Assembly: GCA_000708835.1 (NCBI GenBank)
Contig: DF237326.1
Coordinates: 1-64,000 of the forward strand
DNA length: 64,000 bases
Direction: 5' to 3'
Source of the DNA: Klebsormidium nitens
Lineage: Eukaryota > Streptophyta > Klebsormidiophyceae > Klebsormidiales > Klebsormidiaceae
The notes under the pieces were generated by a model, which ran no database searches, was not told the DNA's origin, and saw only the letters and a program-made list of their open reading frames with translations. This document shows, piece by piece, positions 1-9,800 of this stretch; within the stretch, counting starts at the first letter, position 1; each line of letters begins with the position of its first letter. The position numbers and the translations under genes were made by a program.

Positions 1-1277
1 CCATCCGGGATATTACGGCGTCTTGCAGACAGCCACGCAGTGCGTCGTTAAGACGTAACCACCGCCGTTTCGCTAACCCGCAGGTCAACGAAATCCTGTC
101 GAGAACGAGGTTAGGCTTAACCAGTCGTAATCGTTACATCATTCTGAACATTCCCTCGAAGACGTGACGCGAACAATTGGCCGTTGGACACCCTTTTTGT
201 CTCCCCGAACTCCAATCTCTTAGAGAGCTATCACTCAACAGCTATCTTCAGCTCGTATATCGTCTCTCCAGGCCGTATCTCTCTCACCCCGAGTCGATTC
301 TGTTCAGCGCCCCTTCATCGTTGACCGCATTTCAGAGAGCATCTCCAGGGCTAAGTCTCTCTTATATGCAGCTCAACAACGTCAGAAGGCCTTCGCAGAC
401 CGTGGTCGAAGAGAGTTGGAATTTGAGGTGGGCACACAGGTTTTGCTGTCCACAAAGTATCTCCAACTGAAAAATCCGGGAGCTAGAAAGCTACTTCCGA
501 AATGGATAGGTCCATTTAAAATCTTGGAACGACTAGGCCAGGTGGCTTATCGGTTGGATCTTCCAGACTCGCTCAAGATCCACCCTGTATTTCACGTTTC
601 TTTGATTCAACCGTACAGGTCAGATGGCCGTGTACAGCCCCCACCTCCACCGATCGAGTTGGAGGATGGCCTGGAGTACGAAGTTGAGAGGGTCCTCGCT
701 CATAGAGACCGAAAGGTAAGGACGCAGGGGAATCGAACAGTGATTCGTACGGAGTACCTTGTGTCATGGAAAGGGTATGGACCGGAATATAACTCTTTCG
801 AACCTGAGAGAAATCTCAAGAACGCGCCGGATGCCGTTCAAGAATATTGGGACGTCACCGCCAAACGCTCCGCCGGGGAAAAGAGGCGTCACAGAAGAGC
901 GGGTGTTACCTCAAAAAGAAAAGCAAAGGCTGCTTCTCTACCTGCTGTGAGCGACAGTAGCAGGGTAATTAAGAAGAGGAACCGGAAACCTCGACCAACC
1001 AAGCAGGTTGCTCAAAACGTTTCGCCTCCCTCTTTCCAGATGCGTCTCAGGGAGCGACGTTGATGGAGCTTTGTCCGCTGTTAGCAACAACGAAACTTTA
1101 AAACCAGAAGATCTGGTAAGTGTGCAAGACTGAAATCAAGATGATTAGGTCAGCAGACAAGCGTCTGGCACGACGAGTTAAGGCACGGTTACACCAACCA
1201 GTAACCGTAAGCGTGCTTGTTGGAATCTCTCTTAATTTTATTGACGAAGACGTCAATCCTTTTAAGAGGGGGAGAAT
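1..1277 (+). mobile_element. 3' part of a degenerate Ty3/gypsy chromovirus (internal region)
   Basis: The window opens inside a retrotransposon. The only long intact frame is the integrase C-terminus plus chromodomain (416-1063). Upstream of it, in 1-300, all three forward frames contain stops, and the residues resembling the end of an integrase core appear to change frame. This copy is therefore probably decayed, or the window starts in a damaged piece. A purine-rich tract at about 1264-1277 (AAGAGGGGGAGAAT) is followed directly by TGTAACG. That is the usual layout of a polypurine tract next to the TG start of a 3' LTR. Gag, protease, reverse transcriptase and the 5' LTR are not in the window. 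The gypsy/chromovirus assignment rests on the GPF motif and chromodomain and is firm; the element's boundaries are not. Confidence 0.88.
416..1063 (+). CDS. Ty3/gypsy integrase C-terminus with chromodomain (fragment)
   Basis: About 215 codons at the 3' end of a Pol polyprotein. Position 416 is a TTG and not a true start; the frame continues upstream. The N-terminal part has the GPF/Y module of Ty3/gypsy integrases (WIGPFKI), followed by the usual proline-rich linker after HPVFHVS. A chromodomain follows at about residues 85-145 (EYEVERVL, then YLVSWKGYGPEYNSFEP). In known chromoviruses this domain binds methylated histone H3 and directs integration into heterochromatin. The WKGY cage motif is present, but the usual second tryptophan (in WEP) is phenylalanine here (SFEP). 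A basic Lys/Arg-rich tail of about 65 residues ends the protein. The upstream catalytic core is broken by stops, so this copy is probably inactive. Confidence 0.9.
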   Translation: MEFEVGTQVLLSTKYLQLKNPGARKLLPKWIGPFKILERLGQVAYRLDLPDSLKIHPVFHVSLIQPYRSDGRVQPPPPPIELEDGLEYEVERVLAHRDRKVRTQGNRTVIRTEYLVSWKGYGPEYNSFEPERNLKNAPDAVQEYWDVTAKRSAGEKRRHRRAGVTSKRKAKAASLPAVSDSSRVIKKRNRKPRPTKQVAQNVSPPSFQMRLRERR

Positions 1278-1800
1278 TGTAACGTTCAAGTGTTACGTGA
1301 CAGTTCAGAGCATTTACAATGAGGAAGAACCTCATTGACTTCACGGACAGGCCATACGCTATGCGGCCGGCGGCTGAGCGCGCGCCACGCGGCCGGGCTG
1401 AGTTAAACCCGGAGTCGCGCGGTCGGGGTTCAGATTTTGCAGCGCGGTCGCGCGAGTCGCGCGCCGCGCGGCCTGGCGTACTCTTAACGGTATGCGAGGT
1501 TTAGACAGCTTCGCAATACATCCGTTACTTCTATGATACAAGTTGGACTTGTGTCAAGGTCACAAGGGGTCCATGAAGGGCTGGAACGTTTAAGATAGAA
1601 TCTTTACCGTTCATATGTCGGTTGCACATTCACATGATCCATGTGATTTATTAGCCAATGAAGCGCTAGTACTTCATGTGATCGGTTGCATTCGTGATAA
1701 GATTGTTCAACCATTTGGCGATCAGACGTCAAGCAGGCATCCAACAATCGCGTTTCATCATGTGATTCGTGTCAAGGAAATTCGACACACATAAGTAGCG
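1278..1800 (+). repeat. Probable 3' LTR of the gypsy element (3' end not determined)
   Basis: The LTR is inferred to begin at the TG at 1278, immediately after the polypurine tract. I found no matching inverted terminal CA with a target-site duplication, so 1800 is only a nominal end; the LTR could reach about 1930. Inside it are a strongly CpG-rich block at about 1360-1485, and three copies of CATGTGAT at 1640-1647, 1675-1682 and 1759-1766 that could be regulatory. The 5' LTR lies outside the window, so the pair cannot be compared. No coding region is supported here. Confidence 0.55.
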
Positions 1801-2518
1801 TGGAGAAGGGAGAATCCTGGCATGAGCGCAAGGTGGCTTTCAACGCGTCCTTCTTAGAAGGGATTTATCTTCTCCTCAGCTATTCTGTGAGCAAGTATGG
1901 CTTCCTTATAAGTGCTGTACGTTTCAGGGTGTGTTTGCCGCCTCATCCGATTTCTTCTTTCCCCTCAGTGCTTTGGGTTCGTACCGGAGGACCGTGGGGA
2001 TGGGGTTGGGGAGCTTGACTGGCCAGTTTGAGCACTTTTGCGTCCATCCGATTGCAGCTTCCGCCACTCTCAAAGTGTGGGGGGTGATTGATGAGGCGCT
2101 GCAGTGGGACGAACGCTCGCTGAAGGCAGTTTCATCTGCAACAAGCAAATGCGCGAACTTCAATGAGTGGATGAAAAGGGACTTTTGTTTGTCAGGTGTC
2201 GAACACAATGCAAAAGGATGCGCGCCTCCAGAAAGCATGAGAGTAAGCCCGAAACACTCCTACTTCAAATCTGGCTTGTGGAGTCGGCCTTAAGCAAAGT
2301 GCTTCTTTCATTGCTGCTTCCGAGCCTGTCTAGCACGAAGAGTCTTACCACAGGCATACAGGCATCCAGGCGTACTGAAACCAGAGCAGTGTAAGTTGCA
2401 CCCAGACACCTGAGCTGATTGCAACATTGAGCGAGGCCTGCAGACCTCTCCCAATGAATTTGTGGTCTGCATCTTACAAGAGTAGAATCAAAGTGCACGG
2501 CGCGCTGTGCAGTCTTCT
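1801..2518. other. Spacer between LTR and coiled-coil gene
   Basis: Several short open frames exist on both strands (for example 1931-2293 on + and around 2100-2330 on -). None has a recognisable motif, and no frame-consistent splice model emerged. The segment probably holds LTR-flanking sequence and the 3' untranslated region of the minus-strand gene ending at 2519. Confidence 0.4.
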
Positions 2519-3473
2519 TTATACTGCATTGGTTCGAAGAAGGGGCAGATGAGTTTCTGGCCAGGAACGCAATGTCAACCTCTTCAAAAGCAACTCACTG
2601 CGAAGAACTACTCTCAGTGGCGTTGCTGCTGTGCTTGTGGGAATAGGACTGCCATTGGTCAGCTCCTGGCCCTTCTGGTCCGTTAGGATAAGGTCAAGCG
2701 GCTTCAGTCCCGCGCTCTTTACAAGCCGCGCTTCACAGAACGCATGGAGGATCTCGATTGGGGTGTGGGCGACGGGCTCGACGACCGTGGGAAGGTCCTC
2801 CCCCTCCCATTTTACAACACAGTGCACTGCATGACAAAGTTGTTCATTTCATGACAAAGTGGATAAATGATCAGACGGAAGGTCAAAGTATCCTCTTAAG
2901 GTCCGAGTTTATGAGTTCTGGACACTTGCGATTGAAGGGAACTTTGCAATATTTGCACACGAAACAATGTTGATTACCCTATTTGGAAAGATAAAGCTTC
3001 TGAGTGCCATTTCAACGGAAGCACCTACAAGTCAAATAGACCTCCAAATCCTTGGGCCTCGGCCAGATCTAAAGCGCGAGCACACAGGCATGCATGCTCG
3101 CCGTTGCACAGTCGCTGGAATTCCCACAGTAGGGCCAAGCATGCTTTTTTGACGCCGCAGTCGGCTGACTGTCAGTTTTGACACCGCCAGTCGGCTGACT
3201 GTCAGTAGATAGGCCCCTACCTGCAGCAAGAGAGTTTCGCCGCAAAAGCGCCTCCTTGTCGCGCTTCTCCTCTCGCAGCTGGTGCTTCTCTTCTCGCAGC
3301 TGACGTTCCCTTACTCGCAAATCTTCCTCTCGCTTCAGCCACGTGTCCTTGTCACGGCCATCTTCCAAGCTCCTCCACGCCTTTTCCGCAGTGGCAATCT
3401 GCTGTCCGACATCTTTGATTTCCGCGTCCACTTCCGCAATCTGGTCATTGATCCTCTTTATCTCCTCCTCCAT
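2519..3473 (-). CDS. Small coiled-coil protein with possible ubiquitin-like C-terminus
   Basis: Proposed exons, read on -: 3473-3221 and 2826-2519. The intron has GT-AG ends, and its donor (GTAGGG) and acceptor (CATGCAG) join in frame as a split GTG codon. The product is 186 aa. A GTGAGT inside exon 2 (2598) and a TGCAG just before the stop define an optional second intron that ends at the same TAA and gives 161 aa. Residues 1-80 form a charged coiled coil with repeated RxREExLR and LREEK units. The second exon gives a segment of about 75 residues whose alternation of strands and one helix (VVKWEGEDLPTVV, then IEILHAFCEARLV, then LDLILTD and PLRVVLR) looks like a beta-grasp fold. I do not recognise the family. 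Repeated LREKE-type coils occur in Crinkler-like proteins of algae and microbes, but this is only a resemblance. It is transcribed away from MYBBP1A across a 391-bp spacer. Confidence 0.5.
3147..3205. repeat. Tandem 29/30-bp direct repeat in an intron
   Basis: Two adjacent copies, 3147-3175 and 3176-3205, differ by one substitution and one inserted base. Each starts TTTTGAC and ends CAGTCGGCTGACTGTCAG. The core TCGGCTGACTGTCAG is partly self-complementary (CTGACAGTCAGCCGA on the other strand). They lie just inside the donor end of the intron of the minus-strand coiled-coil gene. Confidence 0.85.
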
Positions 3474-3864
3474 CTCAGCCTAAGGGCTCAATCCGCGAGC
3501 CGGCAAAGTGCCTGCGCGCACGATCAGCCGCCTAGCAAAATACTACCTCGCCACCGTGTTCTCTTCCCTCTTCCATTACAAATAATGTCGCAAGGAAGTG
3601 GGGCGGCCGGCCCTGGTTAGGGCAGAAATACATTGGCCGCAGTTCAGTTGGATTTCCAACAAAGTAATCTGAACTGTCGCTGATACATTAAATGGTACGA
3701 CAGCGGCGGAAGCCTGAAGGCGTGCAAGAATTCGAACCCTAAAATCTGCTCGAGCCAGTCAGACTGAGACGAGACTTGTTCAATGGCAGAATCCAAGTTC
3801 AGCATAAAGTGCTGTAGCCTGTGACCACCATTTTGTCAAAAAGGGGGGCCGGGCTAAGGGCAAC
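3474..3864. promoter_or_regulatory. Divergent promoter region, coiled-coil gene / MYBBP1A gene
   Basis: 391 bp separate the ATG of the minus-strand coiled-coil gene (3473) from the ATG of the MYBBP1A-like gene (3865). Both 5' untranslated regions and promoters must lie here, unless upstream noncoding exons exist. I see no convincing TATA box. A GTTCGAATTC at 3727-3736 on the minus strand resembles a tRNA T-loop, but no tRNA folds around it. Confidence 0.45.
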
Positions 3865-6800
3865 ATGGGGGCCAAGGATGGCGCTGGTCGGAAGCGACCT
3901 TTGCAGCAAGTATCAAGAGAGGAGGCCAAAAAGAAGGGCGAAATGCAGCCAAAGGAAGCACACACAAGTGCGACTTTGGCAGGTGCCAGCATCGCTCCAG
4001 ACCTGCTTGCGGCAGCTGATGCTGCAGCTCACCCGCAAGTAGACACAAAGCCTTCAAAGAAAGCACCCGCCAAAAATACCCCGCTCAATGAGAAGGCCGC
4101 TGCTCCCATAGAGGAGTTGCCAGAAGAGAAAGGACTAGCGCCAGCGCCGATCAATGCCGGTGGGGCATACATTGGGTCTGCACGCCCTGGCTCCGCATCC
4201 ATGACCCTGAAGCCCACTGGAATGCAGGTTTACTGGAACCTTGCATCAGTGGACAGCTCGGTGCGCGAGCAGGCTGCCGCCACTCTGGTGTCAGAGCTGG
4301 TCAAAGATCAGCAGGCCTCTGAGAATAGGGACGGCGCAGCGGATGGTGGTAAAGCTTCAGTTCGTGGCTGCGCTCCCGGGGTGCAATATGCCTTGCGCAG
4401 ATTGGTCAGAGGGCTGGGTTCTGGGAACAAGGTAGGTTGTTGCTTTAGGCATGGGCTTCGCGTTTCGGAAAACTGAAAAGGAAAAATGAAAAAAATGCTT
4501 CAAGGGCTTCATTCAATGACACTTTTGTATGGAAATAGCGTCAGTGCCTCATCGATTGCTGGTGGTCACCACTGCCAAGTCTTGGTAATGGTCATGGCGC
4601 AGTGCCCTCGTCTGTACCACTGCCCATCAAGGTGTTGGAACTTGACGATCCTTTTTACCACCGCCCATCAAGGTACTGCCTTTCATAAGATCCAGAACCG
4701 ACCACCCCCAAGAGACCAGGCCAATATGGGGGCAAGGTTTTTGGTATGTTTATGTATGGTAATTGCTTTAGACCAAAAACGGAGAAGCAATCTCCTTACC
4801 TTGCAGGGTGCGAGGCAAGGCTTTGCATTGGCTTTGTCGCAAGTGCTGAATGTTGTCCCGTCCCTCTCTGGCGACTCCCTGCTAGAGCTGATCAACAAGG
4901 AGCTGGACTTGTCGGCGTCTGCAAAGGGGCAGGTCAGCTTTCATGCTTGCTTGATTGCATGCCTGGTCACTGGCTCTCACCTCTAAAGGTTGAATGTACC
5001 CGAAGTTGAGCAATGCTGTGGCCCGCAGCTAGGCTGGATTTTCTTGAGTTCAGCATCTCTTGTTGTGAATCTGGTTTCGAGTTGCTGTTAAGTCTCACTT
5101 GCACTGCAGGATGCGAGAGACGTGTACCTGGGCCGCATCTTTGCGTACGGCGCCATTGTGCGGTCGCCTTACCTGGTAAGTGCAGCTCAGACGGAGGAGC
5201 AGGTCCACCTGGCGGGGGCGCTAGTGCAGGCCACCCTGGAGCTGGGCGAGAAGAAGAGCTTCCTCCGGGAGTGCGCAGCGCAGGTTGCCCTAGAGCTGCT
5301 GCACAAAGTGAGCGCCCAAACACATTCCGGCCTTGTGAAAGTGTCAAACAAGGGCGTAGCACGTGGTGATGTATAGCGCTGAACTTTGGTGCAGCACATG
5401 TTGTCAAGATACCCCAGAAAATCTGATTGATGCATCTGACAGAACGGGTATGAGGGAACGCGGTTTGCCGGCCAGCTTTTGAGGACCCCCCTCAGCAATA
5501 AGCCGGTCAAAACGAGGGTCCCGAATTGGATCTAACAAAGTTACCTCTGATCCTGGGTTCTCTACAACCAATGGTTCGCTGAAAATTGGCCGAGAGTGTT
5601 CTCCTGTCATACATTTCGACAGGACAACATTTGCCGTTTCTGCTTGTCTGTGTCCTTTGTTGAAAAAAGAAGAGGTCGCCCGGTTTACAGCCTGGAAGAG
5701 GCTTATGTTACTTACTATCCAGGGGGGAGGATGAAACTGCAGCTTGGTTCCCCCCCTCCCTTGTGGAAACCGGCTGTCAAAGGGAGGGAGTGTGTACAGC
5801 TCTGGATGTGCCTTTTTTCCCTCTCTCTCTTTGATTCGCAACCATCTCCTGTACAGTTGCCGGCATCAGCAGTGGGGCAGCTTCTGAGTGCGGACCAGTC
5901 TGCGCTCTCGCTGTGGCTGAGCAGCTCAGAGGGGTCGTCGCCTGAGTCGCTGCTGCTGGCCCTACGCCTGTGGCAGTGGGGCAAGCTGAGCGACGAGGCT
6001 CGTGCACAGATAGCGCTCCTGCCGTCCAGTGGTCTGGTGCAGGACTTGTTCAGTGTGCCCCACCTGGAGAAGCTCCTGGAACAGCTCAAGGTGAGGGAAA
6101 TCCGGGATGATTGCCAAGCGAGTCAGGGGCTGGTTGAATGCCAATCTGTGAGTTCGCCTTGTCTCGTTACACTTGTATCCGATTCACCGGAACAAAAAGT
6201 CACCTACTTCAGTTTCGTATTATGAGCGTTTTCATCCAGATTGGATACAATACTTCCTTTTCAGAGAATTGTCCATGTCGCGAGTTTGATATCCGACTCG
6301 GTCTTTTTGCAGGGCGCTTCTCACAGCCACCCCCGCCTCCATTCCGTCTGGTTTGCCCTGTCAGAGCTGCTGCTTTCAAGGTTCGACAGTGGCAGTGAGG
6401 CGGCTGGGAAGAAGAACAAGAAGACGAAGAAGGACTCCGGGGAGAAGGGAAACGGACCGGTGAGCATTTTAGTGCACTGTCTCTGGTTGAATACCTTCTG
6501 CTGGAGCATGCTTTCTGTGAAAATTAGTGTTTTTGTCACGAATCGGTCGAGACATGCCTTCCGTCTGACGGACGCCAATAAATTCCATAAGAAGGTTCTG
6601 CAGGCTCTCTTTCAGCATACGTGGTGGTCCCTAAATAGACGATGGGCAGAAGATTTCGACCAGAAGTGGCACTGCCAATAATCGATTGTCGTCCTGATTG
6701 AGTAGCTTTCGAGCTGGAGATCTTGGGTGATGCTTTGGTGTCTGCTTGTCACCGTGTGGCCTGGCTCCGATTGTCTCCTTTTCGTCCCACTGCTTTCCCT

Positions 6801-9800
6801 GCCCTTCCCCCACCCGTCCTTCGCTCCCCCCAGGCTGGCGCGTGCGGCCCTACTGAGCTGGCGTCCCTTTGGGCGGTGGTGGTGGAGGGCGGTCTGCTGC
6901 AGTCCAAGTCGCACGAGCGCAAGGTGCTGGCCATGGAGCTGCTGCGCGCCCTGCTGCTGCCGCACCTCACCGCGGCGCACGCCCCCGCGGTGCTGTCGGT
7001 GCGCTTCCTGCGCTGCATCCTGGACAGCCTGCGCGACGCCAACAGCCTGCTGCACAGCGAAGCGCGCCACCTGCTGCAGGTGGGCCCTCGCACGCACTCT
7101 CTTGTCGGAACACAAGGAGAGGAGCACCCCTTGTAGCTTCATTTGCTTCGACTGCTGCATTACTCTCTCAATTTCAGGGAGTAGGAACAATGTCCGACTG
7201 GAGTTCGAGTCATCGAGTTATCGAAGTCCCCCGCTGGCGGTTGTTCCTTAGCTTTTTTGGTAACAGACCGTTGCCTGTTTGCAGAACCTCCTTGGCTGGG
7301 TTGCGTCCGGTGAGGACTCCAGCATGCGGCGGGTGGCCCTCCTGACGGCTCTGCAAACGCAGAGTGGGGGAGCCTTCGACAAGGTGACCAAGACTGATAC
7401 CGTGAAGAAGCTCAAGGAGGGCATGGACGACGCCGGCTGGCAGCAGTACCTCTCCTCTCTAAAGGCCGACTTTCTGAGGGGCGAGAAAGATGCTGCGGGG
7501 GAAGAAGCAGATGCAGACGACGCCCCCAGCACGAGCGGACCCTCGGGCGATGCAAAGAGGCTGTGGGCACTGGACCAGATGGTTGCGGTGTGCCGCCAGA
7601 CGCAAGGGGGCTCTAGAGACAGACTGCGGGTCGTGATGGATACGGCGAGGTTTCTAGCGGCAGCGGGCCTGTTCGAGATCGAAGCAGATGGCGGTCTTGA
7701 CGAGCTCCAGGGACTGGTCAACAAGGGGCTGCTGTCGCGGAGCGTGAGGGATGCGGCCGCGAGTCGGATGCTGTCCCTTCTGGGAGAGGCAACGTCCAAC
7801 GTGGGCAAAGGGAAGCGGGCGCCCGTCGGGGCAGACGGGGAGAGCGAGGAGAAAGCTAAGAGGGATCCCCTTGTAGAGTTAGCAGAGTTTGTGGAACGGG
7901 TCGAGAGCTCCTCAGGAGCGGAATATGTGCGGGAGCTCTTGGATGAGGACAGGGAGGCGCTGGTGCAGCTGCGGGGCCTGACAAAGAAGATTGAAAAGAA
8001 GGTGAGCATCTTGCGGCCCGACGCTGGTCCGAGCATGAACTGTTTTCATCTGGTTGAACTTGCAAGATTTTCTGCTCTGTGTGATCCTTCCGATCTATCA
8101 AGTTGGTCATTTCACGAGTTTCTCTGATGTATTTTGTCCGCTTACCAATGGGAAAGGAAGAATGGTGCCGATCGAACTAAGATCGATCATCTTGCTACTG
8201 ACTCTATCTATGCGGAGTAGCGATCTTTGCGGACTCCATCTTCTTTTCATAAGCGATACTAGTGCTCAGAAATGTCTTTGTTTGCAGCTTGCCTCTGCCG
8301 AAGGGCCCGTGGTCGAGCGGCTGTCCTCCCTGCGAGCGCTCGTGATCCATCTGCAGTTGGCGACCCTCCTCGAGCCTGGCTCGGCAGGGGAGATCGCGAC
8401 TGAGCTGGAAGGCATCTACAAGTAAGTCCGCTTACTTTATTCACCCTTCTCTACGACCTGTCTGGCGGATGAGTCAAACGGGCTTCTGACGCTGTGCTAT
8501 TAGTTTTAAGCCCCTCAAAAACTGGATCCTGCCCCTCAATTTGTCTCCGGTCGGGGTACACCGTTTCCAACTCTCAAGTTGCTGGAGTATCTAGAATGCT
8601 CAGAGCCAGTTGGGAAGCTAGGGATTCCGCTGACCGTTGCGTTGCGGAGCTTCGAGTTTTGAAAGCTTCCGTAGTCACTTCGGAGATGTTTCCGTGCCTG
8701 CCTGTCCTTAGCGCACTGTTTCGTGCTTGCAGGGGCGCGTTCGTGAAGTCGAAGAAGGCGGAGGCCGGCCCGCCGTACATGGACGTGCTAGTGGACGTGC
8801 TGCTCTCCCTCCTGGCGCGGCCCTCAGCAGCGGTGCGCGACGCAGTCGACCAGGTACGCAACGGCATGGCTGGACCGGGGTTCCTCGACCTGACGCTTCG
8901 ACGTGGGTGTGCTACTGCCAATCTTGTGTTGCCTTTATCCGGTCCGTGTACGGGGCTTCATGCCGCTCCCGAGTCGTGTCCATCTTATTGCTGACAAAAC
9001 GTGACAGTTTGAAGCTGTCCCGACAATTTTAGAGAGAGGTTTTGTGCTCATTCTCTGCATGCGGCCCCTCTTCGTCCAGGTCTTCAAGGCGTTCAGTAGC
9101 GACTTGACGCCGACGGGCCTGGCGGATCTGCTGCGCGTGCTGCGGCGCCAGCCTGGGTCGAAGCGCTGGAAGAAGGCAGCGGACGCCAAGAGCGAGGGGG
9201 CGGACGCGGACGAGGACTCGGACGCCGACGAGGATGTGCTGTCCGAGGAGGACGACGAAGAGGAAGAGGAGGAAGGAGGGGACGAGGGGGCTGCGGAGGA
9301 AGGGGCCGAGTCAGACGAGGGAGGAGAGGAGGCGGGGCCCTTACAGATCAGCGATGACGAAGTTGAGGCGGACAGCGATGGAGAAGGAGGTTCCGGCGGG
9401 GGTGGGGGCGACGAGTCCGAGGAGTTTTCGGACATGGACGACGACACCATGTTCCGGGTGGACAGGGCGCTCGCGGCGGTGCTGCGCGAGACAAAGAAGG
9501 AGAAGCAGCGCAGCGGCAAGGCGGGGGAGCGCAGCCGCGCGGAGGCGGCGCGCCACTTCCAGTACCGCGTGCTGGCGCTGCTGGACGCGTTCCTGAAGCG
9601 GCACAGCGAGCGCGGCCTCGTGCTGGCCGCCGTGCTGCCCCTCGTCAGCGCGCTGCAGCGGGCCATCAAGGCCGGGGCGGACGGCGCCCCCCTTGCGGAC
9701 AAGATCCAGGCGCTTCTGAGGAGCCGCTTCTTTGAGGTAAGGACGGCCGGGGGCGTGGGCACAGGCGAATGTTGAGAGGATGTAGGGCTGGGCACCTGTG

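Noticed and set aside
1931-2293. 120-codon plus-strand frame and overlapping minus-strand frames as a gene
   Set aside because: Either strand looks equally possible, no motif is recognised, and no splice model connects it to a neighbour.
3700-3780. Possible tRNA on the minus strand because of GTTCGAATTC
   Set aside because: The T-stem does not pair and no acceptor or anticodon arm can be drawn; probably chance.
7248-8036. Long minus-strand open frame (262 codons), with similar long frames at 8935-9795, 9341-10126 and 11070-11657
   Set aside because: They lie opposite GC-rich exons of the MYBBP1A-like gene, have biased Ser/Arg or Ala/Arg composition, and show no domain. They are reading-frame shadows.
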